DNA of 64,000 nucleotides from an uncultured Planktomarina sp. (GCA_943788425.1 CALSQF010000011.1:1-64000), one strand, 5' to 3'; shown: positions 1 to 8,853, counted from the first letter of the stretch. Translations and numbers: made by a program. The notes: a model not told the origin generated them from the letters alone.

Positions 1-659
1 AAAAGACATCAAAACTCCTCGAGCCTGACAGCCTCGTTGACAAACTTGTCGCCGCGATCCGCGATTCCATCATTGCGGGCGATCTCGAAGCAGGCGCTCA
101 CATCGGCATCAAGAAGATTGCGGATGAATACGGTGTCAGCATGATCCCGGTCCGCGAGGCCCTTGCCCGTCTGCTCGCATCGCGGCTTGTACGCGCCGAG
201 GCAAATCGTGGCTATTTCGTCGCCTCAAAACCCTCTCGTTCCGATTTTTTCGAATTCGTCGAGGCGCGCGAATTGTTCGAGACCTCCGCCGTTGCGCGCG
301 GCTTCGAAAAGGCCACGCCAGAGCATGTCCGCAAGCTTCGGAAACTGAATGAAAAAATGCGCAAGGTCGCAAAGGCGGGCCGAGCCAACATGATGGTCGA
401 ATGGGGCAATCTGAATGCCGAATTTCACAGCGTTCTGGTTGGCATGGCCGAAAATGCCTACCTGAGTGAGCTCTACGCTGACCTCTCGTTTGGCAATATG
501 CACTTCCAGTTGGTGCGCAACTACCCTGCCGAAATCATAGGGTTGGATTTGCTGGTCGCACAGCATGAAGAGATGATCGACGCGCTTGAGAATGCCGATC
601 AAAGCGGGCTCTTGTCCTGCCTATCGAACCATATTCGAAATCTGACAAAAGCCGATTGA
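1..659 (+). CDS. GntR/FCD-family transcriptional regulator, 5' end outside window
   Basis: The frame is open from base 3, so the start lies upstream of the window; about 218 residues are visible. The N-terminal part is a GntR winged helix (the stretch KKIADEYGVSMIPVREALARL carries the recognition helix and the PVREAL motif). The C-terminal part is a helical FCD ligand-binding domain, as in FadR/VanR-type regulators. Such proteins usually repress a neighbouring catabolic operon until a small carboxylate binds. It lies 110 bp upstream of the FAD dehydrogenase on the same strand and is the only regulator in the cluster, so it is the natural candidate for the AT-rich palindromes at 719, 2197 and 7967. 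That link is inference. The internal ATG at 141 would cut the HTH in half and is not the start. Confidence 0.9.
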   Translation, partial: KTSKLLEPDSLVDKLVAAIRDSIIAGDLEAGAHIGIKKIADEYGVSMIPVREALARLLASRLVRAEANRGYFVASKPSRSDFFEFVEARELFETSAVARGFEKATPEHVRKLRKLNEKMRKVAKAGRANMMVEWGNLNAEFHSVLVGMAENAYLSELYADLSFGNMHFQLVRNYPAEIIGLDLLVAQHEEMIDALENADQSGLLSCLSNHIRNLTKAD

Positions 660-703
660 CGCACAACCCGCCTGCTGGAACACCATCCTTATTGTAATAG
701 ATA

Positions 704-734
704 TTGCAAAATATTTATATATTATATATAATTT
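704..734 (+). promoter_or_regulatory. Promoter with AT-rich palindromic operator-like site
   Basis: TTGCAA (704-709), a 17-bp spacer and TATAAT (727-732) form a good sigma-70-like promoter for the FAD dehydrogenase gene. The 16-mer ATATTATATATAATTT at 719-734 overlaps the -10 and matches the site before the TRAP operon at 15 of 16 positions. A 17-bp odd palindrome, TTATATATTATATATAA, lies at 715-731. The position fits repression by occlusion, probably by the adjacent GntR protein; the protein-site link is inference. Confidence 0.6.
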
Positions 735-769
735 CTTGTACTTGGGATTAATAGTCAGGGATATCGTGC

Positions 770-2140
770 ATGTCTGTGAAAGAGGCGAAAGATCGCATTG
801 CCGAGATCCTCGGTAACAGGCTGGCCGCCACCCGGGCCGTCAGAGCCGAGCACGCCCGAAACGAAGCGCATTTTCCGGAAGCTATGCCCGACGCTGTTGC
901 CTTCGTCAAAACCACGCAGGAAGTTTCGCAGGTCTTGGCGGTCTGCCACGAAGAGGCCTGTCCGGTGACCGCGTGGGCGGCAGGGACTGCGCTGGAAGGT
1001 CAGCATCTACCGACGAGGGGCGGCCTCGTGCTGAATATGATGGCAATGAACGCGGTCAAGGCAGTGAGCCCAGAAGATATGGATGCGGTGGTTCAGCCGG
1101 GTGTGACTCGAGAGCAGCTCAATGAAAACTTGCGCGCGACGGGGTTGTTCTTCTCGGTTGATCCTGGGGCCAATGCGTCCATGGGTGGCATGGCCGCCAC
1201 GCGCGCTTCGGGAACAACGGCGCTGCGCTATGGTACGATGCGTGACAATGTCAGTGCGCTAGAGGTGGTTCTGGCGGATGGACGGATTATTCGCACAGGA
1301 ACCCGAGCTCGCAAGTCATCCGCCGGGTATGATCTGACAGGTGCATTTATTGGATCCGAGGGCACGTTGGGGGTGATCACCCAGCTGACCGTGAAACTGC
1401 ATGGCGTACCCGAAGCGATCTCGGCTGCCTCCTGCGCGTTCGCATCTGTCGCGGATGCTGTGCAAGCGGTCGTGACAACAATCCAGATGGGCATCCCCAT
1501 CGCCCGAATGGAGCTTTTGGATGCGGGGTACATTGAAGCCCTGAACGTACGGTTCGGGCTCCAATTGCCTGACACGCCGCATCTGTTCCTCGAGTTTCAC
1601 GGCTCCGATGATAGCGTGCGCGAACAGGCAGAGACGGTCGGCACGATTGTCACAGACTGTAATGGGACCAACTTTTTCTGGAAAACCAGAGCGGAAGACC
1701 GAAACGCACTCTGGCAGGCACGGCATGGTGCCTATGAGGCTATGGGCGCGATGCATCCCGGTCGTCGATCTGTCGTGACGGATATCTGCGTGCCAATCTC
1801 GCACCTGCCTGACATGATCGAGGCGGCGCGCTCCGATATTGACGGGTCGACCATACCAGGGGCCATCATTGGGCACGTGGGGGACGGGAACTTCCACGCC
1901 CAGCTGATGGTGCAAGACGGCAATATGGAGGACCTGAAGATCGCCAAAAATCTGGCCAACCGCATGGCGCAGCGCGCATTGGACGTGGGCGGCACGATCT
2001 CTGGTGAGCACGGGATCGGACAGGGCAAGCGCGACCTGATGGAAGCAGAACACGGGGCCGCTTGGGACGTGATGGGCGAGATGAAACACATGTTCGACCC
2101 AAGGGGCATTTTGAATCCAGGCAAGCTCATCCGCGATTAA
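770..2140 (+). CDS. FAD-linked D-2-hydroxyacid dehydrogenase (GlcD/D-lactate dehydrogenase family)
   Basis: 456 residues. The N-terminal half is a PCMH-type FAD-binding domain (FAD_binding_4), including the glycine-rich stretch around residues 66-90 and the conserved region around 130-160. The C-terminal half is FAD-oxidase_C, ending with the family signature ISGEHGIGQGKR. Family members oxidise D-lactate, glycolate or other D-2-hydroxyacids and pass electrons to cytochrome c or quinone. The ATG at 770 follows CAGGGA at good spacing. It is the first structural gene downstream of the GntR regulator and has its own promoter. In this context it probably oxidises a 2-hydroxyacid made or released by the oxygenase that follows; the actual substrate is unknown. 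It is shorter than GlcD, and no GlcE or GlcF partner is present. Confidence 0.85.
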   Translation: MSVKEAKDRIAEILGNRLAATRAVRAEHARNEAHFPEAMPDAVAFVKTTQEVSQVLAVCHEEACPVTAWAAGTALEGQHLPTRGGLVLNMMAMNAVKAVSPEDMDAVVQPGVTREQLNENLRATGLFFSVDPGANASMGGMAATRASGTTALRYGTMRDNVSALEVVLADGRIIRTGTRARKSSAGYDLTGAFIGSEGTLGVITQLTVKLHGVPEAISAASCAFASVADAVQAVVTTIQMGIPIARMELLDAGYIEALNVRFGLQLPDTPHLFLEFHGSDDSVREQAETVGTIVTDCNGTNFFWKTRAEDRNALWQARHGAYEAMGAMHPGRRSVVTDICVPISHLPDMIEAARSDIDGSTIPGAIIGHVGDGNFHAQLMVQDGNMEDLKIAKNLANRMAQRALDVGGTISGEHGIGQGKRDLMEAEHGAAWDVMGEMKHMFDPRGILNPGKLIRD

Positions 2141-2185
2141 GGCATCAATCATGCATTTGGTGCACGCAACTGCAGAGATCTGGTG

Positions 2186-2213
2186 TTGACAATTATATAT
2201 TATATAGTATTTT
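2186..2213 (+). promoter_or_regulatory. Promoter with AT-rich operator-like site before the oxygenase operon
   Basis: A perfect -35 TTGACA (2186-2191) is followed by ATATTATATAGTATTT at 2197-2212, which matches the TRAP-operon site at 13 of 16 positions. A -10 is less clear: TATTTT at 2208-2213 gives a 16-bp spacer. The operator would sit in the spacer. A strong Shine-Dalgarno (AGGAGG) precedes the ATG at 2243. Confidence 0.55.
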
Positions 2214-2242
2214 ACTTCCATGTAACGAGACAGGAGGAATTC

Positions 2243-3241
2243 ATGTCAAAGCCAGCGATCGATGCAGATCCATGGGTCCCTCCAAGTCTCGAAGGAGTGC
2301 AGATCGAGCGAAAGAAGCTGAAGGGATTTATGCGCCGCAGCGATACGATCCCCCTGATACGCCTTCTGCTCAGCGTTTTATCAATCAGCTTTTACGGCTG
2401 GCTTTACTACATCTCTTGGGGGACTATTTGGGTTGTTCCGACAGTAATACTCTTCGGCGGAACGATGTCGCTTTTTGCCTATTCGCTCAGCCATGAATGC
2501 GCCCATGGCACGGCGTTCAAATCGCGTTGGCTGAACGAGACGGTTTTCTGGTTCTCGTCCACCTTGTTCGGCCAAGAACCTCTCTATCGCCGGTACAGCC
2601 ATGCCGAACACCACACATATACTTGGTTCTGGGAAAAAGACGCCCAGATGCCTTTCACAATCCGCCAAAAGGTCAACCTGCTGACATATCTGCGCTGGTA
2701 CACGTCGCTGGAATATCATTATCTCTTTATCAAGATCGCGCTGCTGCATGCGTTCGGTAGATTCTCCGCCCGGACCCGCGAGTTCACGCCGGAAACCGAG
2801 CTCTGGCCGATGCAGCGCAACTCGATGATCTTCGTTGGCATCTGGGTCGTCGCTGCGGCAGTCTCGGTCTACTTCCAGTCTATGGCGCTGGTCTGGTTCT
2901 ACGTCATCCCCAAAATCGTCGGAGACATGATCAACATGACCTATGTCGGCACCCAGCATTTCGAGATGGCCGAAGACGATCTAAACCTTGCGCACACCAC
3001 GCGCTCGATCAAGCCGAACTGGTTCATCGATCTCTATTACTGGAACATGTCCTACCACATCGAGCATCACTTTGCCCCGACGGTGCCGTTTCACGCGCTG
3101 CCAAAGTTGAACGAAGAGATCAAGGACAAGCTGCCGGAGCCGCAAGGGGCGATCCCGATCACAATCGATGTGTACAAGGCGATGCGCAACCGGCACCTGA
3201 GCATCGAGAAAGATGCGCTGGAAATGCCCACAAGCCACTAA
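2243..3241 (+). CDS. MocD-like membrane di-iron oxygenase (fatty acid desaturase fold)
   Basis: 332 residues. It has the three histidine clusters of the membrane fatty-acid-desaturase/hydroxylase superfamily: HECAH at 84-88, HAEHH at 120-124 and HIEHH at 272-276. Hydrophobic segments lie around 37-80 and 195-222. These proteins bind two irons and use O2 to hydroxylate, desaturate or dealkylate. A Rieske ferredoxin and an FAD ferredoxin reductase follow directly, the same trio as mocD-mocE-mocF, known from rhizopine (O-methyl-scyllo-inosamine) catabolism in rhizobia. The start at 2243 is fixed by CAGGAGG eight bases upstream; an in-frame ATG at 2183 lies before the promoter. The rest of the rhizopine pathway is not visible here, so an O- or N-dealkylation or hydroxylation of another small acid is more likely. 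Substrate unknown. Confidence 0.8.
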   Translation: MSKPAIDADPWVPPSLEGVQIERKKLKGFMRRSDTIPLIRLLLSVLSISFYGWLYYISWGTIWVVPTVILFGGTMSLFAYSLSHECAHGTAFKSRWLNETVFWFSSTLFGQEPLYRRYSHAEHHTYTWFWEKDAQMPFTIRQKVNLLTYLRWYTSLEYHYLFIKIALLHAFGRFSARTREFTPETELWPMQRNSMIFVGIWVVAAAVSVYFQSMALVWFYVIPKIVGDMINMTYVGTQHFEMAEDDLNLAHTTRSIKPNWFIDLYYWNMSYHIEHHFAPTVPFHALPKLNEEIKDKLPEPQGAIPITIDVYKAMRNRHLSIEKDALEMPTSH

Positions 3242-3262
3242 CTATCAAGACGGGAGATCGGT

Positions 3263-3580
3263 ATGTCGAGCAATTGGGTTCTGGCCTGCGCCGCAAATGA
3301 TGTCGACGAGGAAGATGTGCTGGGCGTTGAGCTCAACGGTCAGAAACTGGCTGTCTACAATACGCCCAAAGGTTTCTTTGCGACCGACGGCATCTGCACC
3401 CATGAGGTCGCGCAACTTGAGGACGGGCTGGTGATCGGCACGGTGATCGAATGCCCACTGCACCAGGGACGCTTTGACGTCACAAACGGCAAAGCCCTCT
3501 CGGCGCCTGTATGCGTTGATTTGAAGACCTACCCAACGAAGGTCGAGGACGGCGATGTCTATATCGACGTCCCAGCCTGA
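3263..3580 (+). CDS. MocE-like Rieske [2Fe-2S] ferredoxin
   Basis: 105 residues, a single Rieske domain. The cluster ligands are Cys45-x-His47 and Cys64-x2-His67, the standard C-x-H...C-x2-H pattern. There is no signal or membrane segment, so it is a soluble electron carrier. The ATG follows GGGAG and lies 21 bp after the oxygenase stop, so the genes are co-transcribed. It most likely ferries electrons from the FAD reductase downstream to the di-iron oxygenase upstream. The family is annotated as MocE or NirD/bphF-like ferredoxin. Confidence 0.87.
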   Translation: MSSNWVLACAANDVDEEDVLGVELNGQKLAVYNTPKGFFATDGICTHEVAQLEDGLVIGTVIECPLHQGRFDVTNGKALSAPVCVDLKTYPTKVEDGDVYIDVPA

Positions 3581-3642
3581 GCGATGTTGGGTTCGCAGAT
3601 GCGCCCGATACCCCGATTTCCAGCTCTTGGACAGCCCTCGAC

Positions 3643-4854
3643 ATGAGACATGTCGCGATTGTCGGCGCTGGTCTCGCGGGCTTTTCCGTCGCGCGCAGAT
3701 TACGTGAACTGGACTATACAGGGGCTATCACGCTTTTTGGCGATGAAGGTGCCCTGCCGTACGATCGACCGCCGCTCTCCAAGGGATCCTTGAAGGCCTC
3801 TGTGGATGCGTCCGGTGCTACCCTGCGCCCATCAGAGTTCTTTGAGGAAAACCAGATCGCTCTTCGTCCAAGCGAGCCTGTTTTGGGCATCGATACGACG
3901 GCGCGAACGTTGCAGCTACGAGGTGAAGCCTTCGCCTTTGACGCACTGGTATTGGCAACTGGCGCCACGCCACGCGCATTGCCCAATGCCATAATCCGCG
4001 GTTTGCACGGCGTCCACGGCCTGCGCACCCTCGCCGATGCACAACGCATTTCGCAAGCTTTCGGAACGGCGCAACACGCTTTGATCGTCGGCGGTGGATA
4101 CATCGGGCTAGAGGTTGCGGCCGCCGCGGCTGGACGCGGGCTTCGCGTGACCCTCATCGAAGCGGGTCCCCGAATTCTGGGGCGCGTCGCCGGACCGCCA
4201 ACAGCCGATGCCATCCGCGCCGCGCACAAGCGTAAGGGTGTCGACATCCGTGAAGGTGTAGGTCTGTCAGCGTTCGTTGGAACTGACCAAGTGAAGGGTG
4301 CAATATTGTCAGATGGCGCGCATGTGGCTGCGGATTGCGTGATCGTCGGAATAGGGATTGATCCGAACGTCACGCTCGCCAAATCAGCGGGGCTGGCGAC
4401 AGAGAACGGCATCCTTGTCGATCCAACCTGCCAGACATCCCAGCCGGGCATTTGGGCCGCCGGGGATTGCGCAGCCTTCCCGATGGCCGATCAGATCACT
4501 CGGCTGGAAAGCGTCGGCAACGCCATCGAGATGGGAGAGGTCGTTGCCGCAAACATCATGGGCCAGTCGCGACCTTATGCACCGACGGCCTGGTTCTGGT
4601 CCGATCAGTTCGACTTGAAGCTGCAGATGGTCGGCCTCAGCCCGGGATACGATCGGATTGTGACCCGTCCTGGCGTAAACCCAGATGCAATATCGCACTG
4701 GTACTACGCAGGCGAAAGACTGCTCAGCGTGGATATAATCAATGAGCCCAAAACCTATATAATCGCCAAACGCCTGATCGAGACGGGCAAATCTCCGCCA
4801 CCTGCACAGATAGCTGATCAATCTGTCAATCTGAAAGTCTTGCTGAAGTCTTGA
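3643..4854 (+). CDS. MocF-like FAD-dependent ferredoxin reductase
   Basis: 403 residues, the normal length for oxygenase-coupled ferredoxin reductases (BphA4/PdR type). An FAD-binding GxGxxG is at residues 8-13, an NAD(P)H-binding GGGYIG at 150-155, the ATG-like LATGATP near 104-110 and a C-terminal dimerisation domain. It transfers electrons from NAD(P)H to the Rieske ferredoxin. It starts 62 bp after the ferredoxin. No clear Shine-Dalgarno precedes the ATG, and the frame is open upstream without a better start. It is the last gene of the operon; the next gene is convergent and ends 46 bp away. Confidence 0.88.
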   Translation: MRHVAIVGAGLAGFSVARRLRELDYTGAITLFGDEGALPYDRPPLSKGSLKASVDASGATLRPSEFFEENQIALRPSEPVLGIDTTARTLQLRGEAFAFDALVLATGATPRALPNAIIRGLHGVHGLRTLADAQRISQAFGTAQHALIVGGGYIGLEVAAAAAGRGLRVTLIEAGPRILGRVAGPPTADAIRAAHKRKGVDIREGVGLSAFVGTDQVKGAILSDGAHVAADCVIVGIGIDPNVTLAKSAGLATENGILVDPTCQTSQPGIWAAGDCAAFPMADQITRLESVGNAIEMGEVVAANIMGQSRPYAPTAWFWSDQFDLKLQMVGLSPGYDRIVTRPGVNPDAISHWYYAGERLLSVDIINEPKTYIIAKRLIETGKSPPPAQIADQSVNLKVLLKS

Positions 4855-4899
4855 AGCGCGTCCATTCTGATTGGATCGACCTGCCGAAGATGCCCCAGA

Positions 4900-6219
4900 C
4901 TATCGGAAGCCTGTAATCTGCGAAGGCAGATAAAGCGCGATCTGCGGGAAGATCAAAATCAGCACAAGCGTCAACAACTGCAGCCCGATAAATGGAATGA
5001 CGCCACGATACATGTCAGCCAAAGTGATTTCCGGTGGACTAATGGCGCGCAGATAGAAAATCGCTGGCGCCATCGGCGGCGTCAAATAGCTGGTCTGAAT
5101 CATCACCAGAAAGAGGATGCAGAACCACACCGGATCGAAGTCCAGTGACGTGATGATCGGCATCGAGATGGGGATCATCACCAAGACGACCGACACCAGA
5201 TCCAGCGCGAAGCCCGAGATGAAGGCGATAAAGAGGATCAATAGCAATGTATGCCACGGGGTCAGGTTTGCTGCGTCCAACAATGCCCGCACATCGCCAA
5301 CGCCCCCCGACGCGATGAAGACACCGGCAAACATGCTGCCCGCAAGCAGGATGGTCAGCATCATCACCGTGATCCGCACGGTCTTTTGCGCCGCATCGCC
5401 CAGCACCTGAATGCTCAATCGCCTGTTCATCAGGGTCAGCAATGTAGCGCCAACAGCGCCACAGGCTGCCGCTTCTGTCGTCGTCGCAAGGCCCATCAGG
5501 ATTGTTCCAAGAACTGTGAAGATCAGAAAAAGCGGGGGTAGCACGGCAAGAACAGTCATCCGGATCATCGTCAACAAAGGCACTTCCGGGCCTTTATCGG
5601 CCATTTCATGAGGGGCAAGCGCCGGATTCAACGCACATCTGATTACGATGTAGAGAACAAAAAGCATCGCCATCAGAAGACCTGGGAAAAGCAGACCGGC
5701 AAAAAGATCCCCCACAGACACATCCGCGATCGGTGCCAGAATGACCACCAATACTGACGGCGGGATCACAGTGCCAAGCGATCCGCCTGCGCAGATTGTG
5801 CCCGCGATCAGCGACTTGTTGTATCCGTACTTCATCATGATGGGGATCGCCAAAAGCCCGATGACGGTTTCCGTGGCACCCACCACCCCGCTGGCCGCAG
5901 CAAAGATTACTCCCAGCAAAACCGCCCCAACGGCAAGGCCTCCAGGCAGGCGACGGGTCCAGAGATAGAGCGCCTCGAACAGTCTCTCTGCAATTCCAGC
6001 GCGTTCAAGCATGCACCCCATGAACACAAAAAGCGGGACCGCGGCGAGGATGTAGTTTCCGCCTACATCCTGAACTTTGGAGACGAACTGAAACACCGCC
6101 TTGTCGCCGAAGCGGATGAACCCGAACACCAACGAGACGGCAAAGAGCGAATAGGCGACCGGTATCCCGACCAGCAGCAACACCAGCAAGGCCGGAAACA
6201 TGAGAAGTGCGATATCCAT
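4900..6219 (-). CDS. TRAP transporter large permease (DctM/TRAP-T family)
   Basis: 439 residues from the ATG at 6219. This start overlaps the small-permease stop as TGATG, and the long frame upstream is not used. About 12 hydrophobic helices and the conserved glycine-rich stretch GTICAGGSLGTVIPPS, typical of DctM, are visible. It forms the Na+-coupled channel of a tripartite carboxylate transporter. It is the last gene of a dctP-dctQ-dctM operon that runs towards the oxygenase operon. Confidence 0.9.
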   Translation of the reverse strand: MDIALLMFPALLVLLLVGIPVAYSLFAVSLVFGFIRFGDKAVFQFVSKVQDVGGNYILAAVPLFVFMGCMLERAGIAERLFEALYLWTRRLPGGLAVGAVLLGVIFAAASGVVGATETVIGLLAIPIMMKYGYNKSLIAGTICAGGSLGTVIPPSVLVVILAPIADVSVGDLFAGLLFPGLLMAMLFVLYIVIRCALNPALAPHEMADKGPEVPLLTMIRMTVLAVLPPLFLIFTVLGTILMGLATTTEAAACGAVGATLLTLMNRRLSIQVLGDAAQKTVRITVMMLTILLAGSMFAGVFIASGGVGDVRALLDAANLTPWHTLLLILFIAFISGFALDLVSVVLVMIPISMPIITSLDFDPVWFCILFLVMIQTSYLTPPMAPAIFYLRAISPPEITLADMYRGVIPFIGLQLLTLVLILIFPQIALYLPSQITGFR

Positions 6220-6734
6220 CAGGAGGTCCGCTTGGCCACACGGCCGGTTATGAGTGTGCAGAGCGCATTCAGGATGTCGGCGACAATCTGAGCGGCAAAG
6301 AGCATGAAGCCCAGCCAGAACGTCAACCGCGCAGGCCAAACCACCGGGTTCCAGATGCTCTGACCCGATCGCTCGCCGCTGTTCAAGGCTCGCTCGAAGT
6401 AGTCCCAAAGGCCAAAACACAGCCAGATGACAAGTGGTGCGATCAGCAAGAGGCCAATCAGATCCACAAGCGCCTTCTTACGTGCCGAAAACCGATGATA
6501 GAACAGATCGACTCGCACGTGGCCATCGGTCTGGCTGACATAGGCAATGCCCAGCAGGAACAGTGCCCCCATCTGCATATAGGCTGCTTCGTAAGCCCAG
6601 ATCGTGGGCCGCGCGAAGACATATCGGGAAACGACCTCCCACAGCATGGACCCGGCTAGCGGGACGATGAGCCAGGCAACCACCTTGCCGGTGCCGCAAG
6701 TTACAAGATTGATCAGGCGAACGATGGTGAGCAT
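6219..6734 (-). CDS. TRAP transporter small permease (DctQ family)
   Basis: 171 residues with four predicted membrane helices (about 15-33, 48-68, 88-110 and 130-152), as in DctQ proteins. It pairs with the large membrane subunit encoded just downstream and contacts the periplasmic binding protein. Its stop overlaps the dctM start by one base, so translation is probably coupled. It lies 101 bp after the dctP gene. Confidence 0.86.
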   Translation of the reverse strand: MLTIVRLINLVTCGTGKVVAWLIVPLAGSMLWEVVSRYVFARPTIWAYEAAYMQMGALFLLGIAYVSQTDGHVRVDLFYHRFSARKKALVDLIGLLLIAPLVIWLCFGLWDYFERALNSGERSGQSIWNPVVWPARLTFWLGFMLFAAQIVADILNALCTLITGRVAKRTS

Positions 6735-6835
6735 ATATGCAGGATCCCGGACGGCCGGCTTGAGATATCAGATACAGGCAGAGATCAAGGGTGCCGATGA
6801 AAATCGGCGAGACCCCTGTCCCAAAACCCTCTTGG

Positions 6836-7882
6836 TCACTGTGAGGGCTTGCTATCGCGATACTCATGCGCGTTGACCCACCGGGCTTGGAAGGCGCGCT
6901 GGTCTTCCAGAACTCGGGTGAACCAGCCTCCAAGCTCTGCGGCATTCGCATCTTCCCACTCAGTGGTCAGTTCCGCAACTTTCGCCAGAACCTCGTCATC
7001 GACGGTCACAAATTCTGAACCAGCCTCCTCGAAAAATGCGTAGGCATCGGCATCCGCGTTCCCCGTCCGCTCATACACGCGGTGCGCCTGAATATAGGCC
7101 GCATGTTCGATCATGTTCTGGTTGTGTTCGCTGATCTGATCCCAGGCTTCGGTATTGAAGCTGCATTCCATTACGACGGTCGATTGGTGAAAACCGGGAA
7201 GAACGATGTAGGGCGCAACTTTATGGAAGCCCGAAGACTGGTTGAGTGACAGCGCCGACCATTCCACGGCGTCCACGACACCGCGCTCGAGCGCCTGATA
7301 GACCTCGGCACCCGGCGTCACAACGGTCGCGACACCCAGACCCGCGGCAATTTCAGACCATGCGCCAGCGGTTCTCAGTTTGAGCCCGTCGAAATCGCCG
7401 ACGCTTTGGACGCGTCTGCTTGAGAACATCCCGCCTTCCCGCGGAATGTAGGCACAGGGGAATGCGACGAGTTCGGCGGTTTCCATCCGGTACTCGCGCC
7501 ACATCTCTGCACCACCACCCTGGCTGAGCCAATGCTGCATCTGATCTGCGGTCAACCCGCCGGGACGCCCGCCGAACAGAACGGTTGTCTTGTCCGCCCC
7601 GTATTCGTAGCCAATGAAGGTGTGACCGGCTTCGGCGACACCGTTTCTGACTGTTTCACCGACCTTTAACGGGCTTCCCAAAGTGCCCGCGGTGAAGACT
7701 TCGATCGTCACCTCGCCATCGGTCATTTCACCCACCAGATCAGCAAAGCCTTGCGCCCACTCCAGCGGTGGACCGCCGCCCCAAGAAGTCGCCATGCTGA
7801 GCCTTTGCTCAGCGAATACACTCCCTGCAGTCAGAATGGATGCCGACAGAGCGAATGCCGTTAACTTATTGAATTTTATCAC
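6836..7882 (-). CDS. TRAP transporter periplasmic substrate-binding protein (DctP family)
   Basis: 348 residues. I chose the GTG at 7882: GGGAG lies six bases upstream and the following residues form a clean signal peptide (KFNKLTAFALSASI, cut near SVFA-EQ). The longer frame from 7936 would hide the signal. The mature protein reads as a DctP/TAXI-like binding protein; the stretch VVTPGAEVYQALERGVVDAV is typical of DctP proteins that bind 2-keto or 2-hydroxy carboxylates. It should deliver the cluster's substrate to the permease pair. It is the first gene of its operon, behind a palindromic operator-like site. Confidence 0.88.
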   Translation of the reverse strand: MIKFNKLTAFALSASILTAGSVFAEQRLSMATSWGGGPPLEWAQGFADLVGEMTDGEVTIEVFTAGTLGSPLKVGETVRNGVAEAGHTFIGYEYGADKTTVLFGGRPGGLTADQMQHWLSQGGGAEMWREYRMETAELVAFPCAYIPREGGMFSSRRVQSVGDFDGLKLRTAGAWSEIAAGLGVATVVTPGAEVYQALERGVVDAVEWSALSLNQSSGFHKVAPYIVLPGFHQSTVVMECSFNTEAWDQISEHNQNMIEHAAYIQAHRVYERTGNADADAYAFFEEAGSEFVTVDDEVLAKVAELTTEWEDANAAELGGWFTRVLEDQRAFQARWVNAHEYRDSKPSQ

Positions 7883-7966
7883 GTTTTTCTCCCATGAAGC
7901 TTGTGCTGCCGCGTCTTCCGGCACAGTCTCGTCCAAAACAGCTTACCCGGGAGAGTTATAATGTCA

Positions 7967-7997
7967 ATATTATATATAATATGCAGATTGCTTTTAA
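7967..7997 (-). promoter_or_regulatory. TRAP operon promoter with perfect 16-bp palindrome
   Basis: ATATTATATATAATAT at 7967-7982 is a perfect palindrome. On the minus strand it contains a TATAAT -10 (7974-7969), with TTAAAA (7997-7992) 17 bp upstream as a plausible -35. Close relatives of the same 16-mer are found at 719-734 and 2197-2212, which ties the TRAP operon to the same regulator as the catabolic genes. Confidence 0.6.
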
Positions 7998-8853
7998 TGG
8001 CTTTCCTAAGAACCAAAGAGCCGGAGAAATCCATGCCCGCCCTGACGAGCGCTGTGTTAACGCGTTGGAAAAAGGGCCACCTTTTCGCAAATCCGCAATC
8101 GATAAGCGAAGTTTGATAGAATGCCAGCGTCTGGCTTGAGCCGCGCTCGGTGGGAGGCCAATTACCGTATGCTCCAAGGCAAGCCATCAAATGTCAGACA
8201 GAGGCTCGGGGAGCAGGCTGACACCTTTCGCCGGTTGGAACGGGTAACCGGACATCATCAATCTCTTTGACTCGGCCATCGCAGAGGGCTGCCGGAACAA
8301 GCCCTTACCGGTACTCGATGCTGCGCCTCCAGGACCGGTCAAGAGCGGTGACTGCATCGAGTGCAAGGTTGATCTGTATAAGGATCAAACGCCGATTTCG
8401 GCGATTAGGCACATAAGCTTCGGCACTTATTCGCAAGTGACGGGGTTTCGCCAAGGTGTTGCAGAAAACTGGTTCGCGCTGCGTAGGAGGAGTTGAACAG
8501 AAACGACCTTTCCAAAAGCAGACTTTTAAAGTCAATTTGTCAAGGTCGGGTTTGTCCGCATAACAGTCGTTGATGCTTAGCCTAAGCAATGTCTGCTTCC
8601 TCAGTTGGTGCTGGCAAACAAAACCAACGTCGAATGAATTTACAACGCTAACACTAAAGGCCCGTGGTCCGAGACGCGGGGCCCTGGGATTGGGGGCCCC
8701 GGTCCATGGTCCTGCGGATCAACTGTAGCGATCAGGCGCAGTAACCCCTGATTAACTCTGTTTTGATCTGATGTTTCATTGTGGGTAGCATTGTGGGTAG
8801 ATATTTTATCTTAATATTAATATTAATTAAAACAGCCACTTAATTTAGTTATG
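7998..8853 (+). other. Long region without a supported gene
   Basis: About 850 bp with only short open frames. A 94-codon frame on the minus strand (8305-8589) and an overlapping plus-strand frame have no recognisable domain and no ribosome site; both could be remnants of a mobile element. A GC-rich inverted repeat (GGGGCCC at 8678-8684 against GGGCCCC at 8694-8700) lacks a T run. The 12-mer CATTGTGGGTAG is duplicated in tandem at 8777-8788 and 8789-8800, next to the tRNA-Ser. Confidence 0.4.

Noticed and set aside
1316-2221. 301-codon minus-strand frame over the FAD dehydrogenase
   Set aside because: Antisense shadow of a well-supported gene, with no domain and an unlikely, His/Arg/Cys-rich composition.
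3714-4451. 245-codon minus-strand frame over the MocF-like reductase
   Set aside because: Antisense shadow of a gene with clear FAD and NAD motifs.
8305-8589. 94-codon minus-strand frame in the gene-poor region
   Set aside because: No ribosome site, no known domain and an overlapping plus-strand frame; could be a transposon remnant but not supportable.
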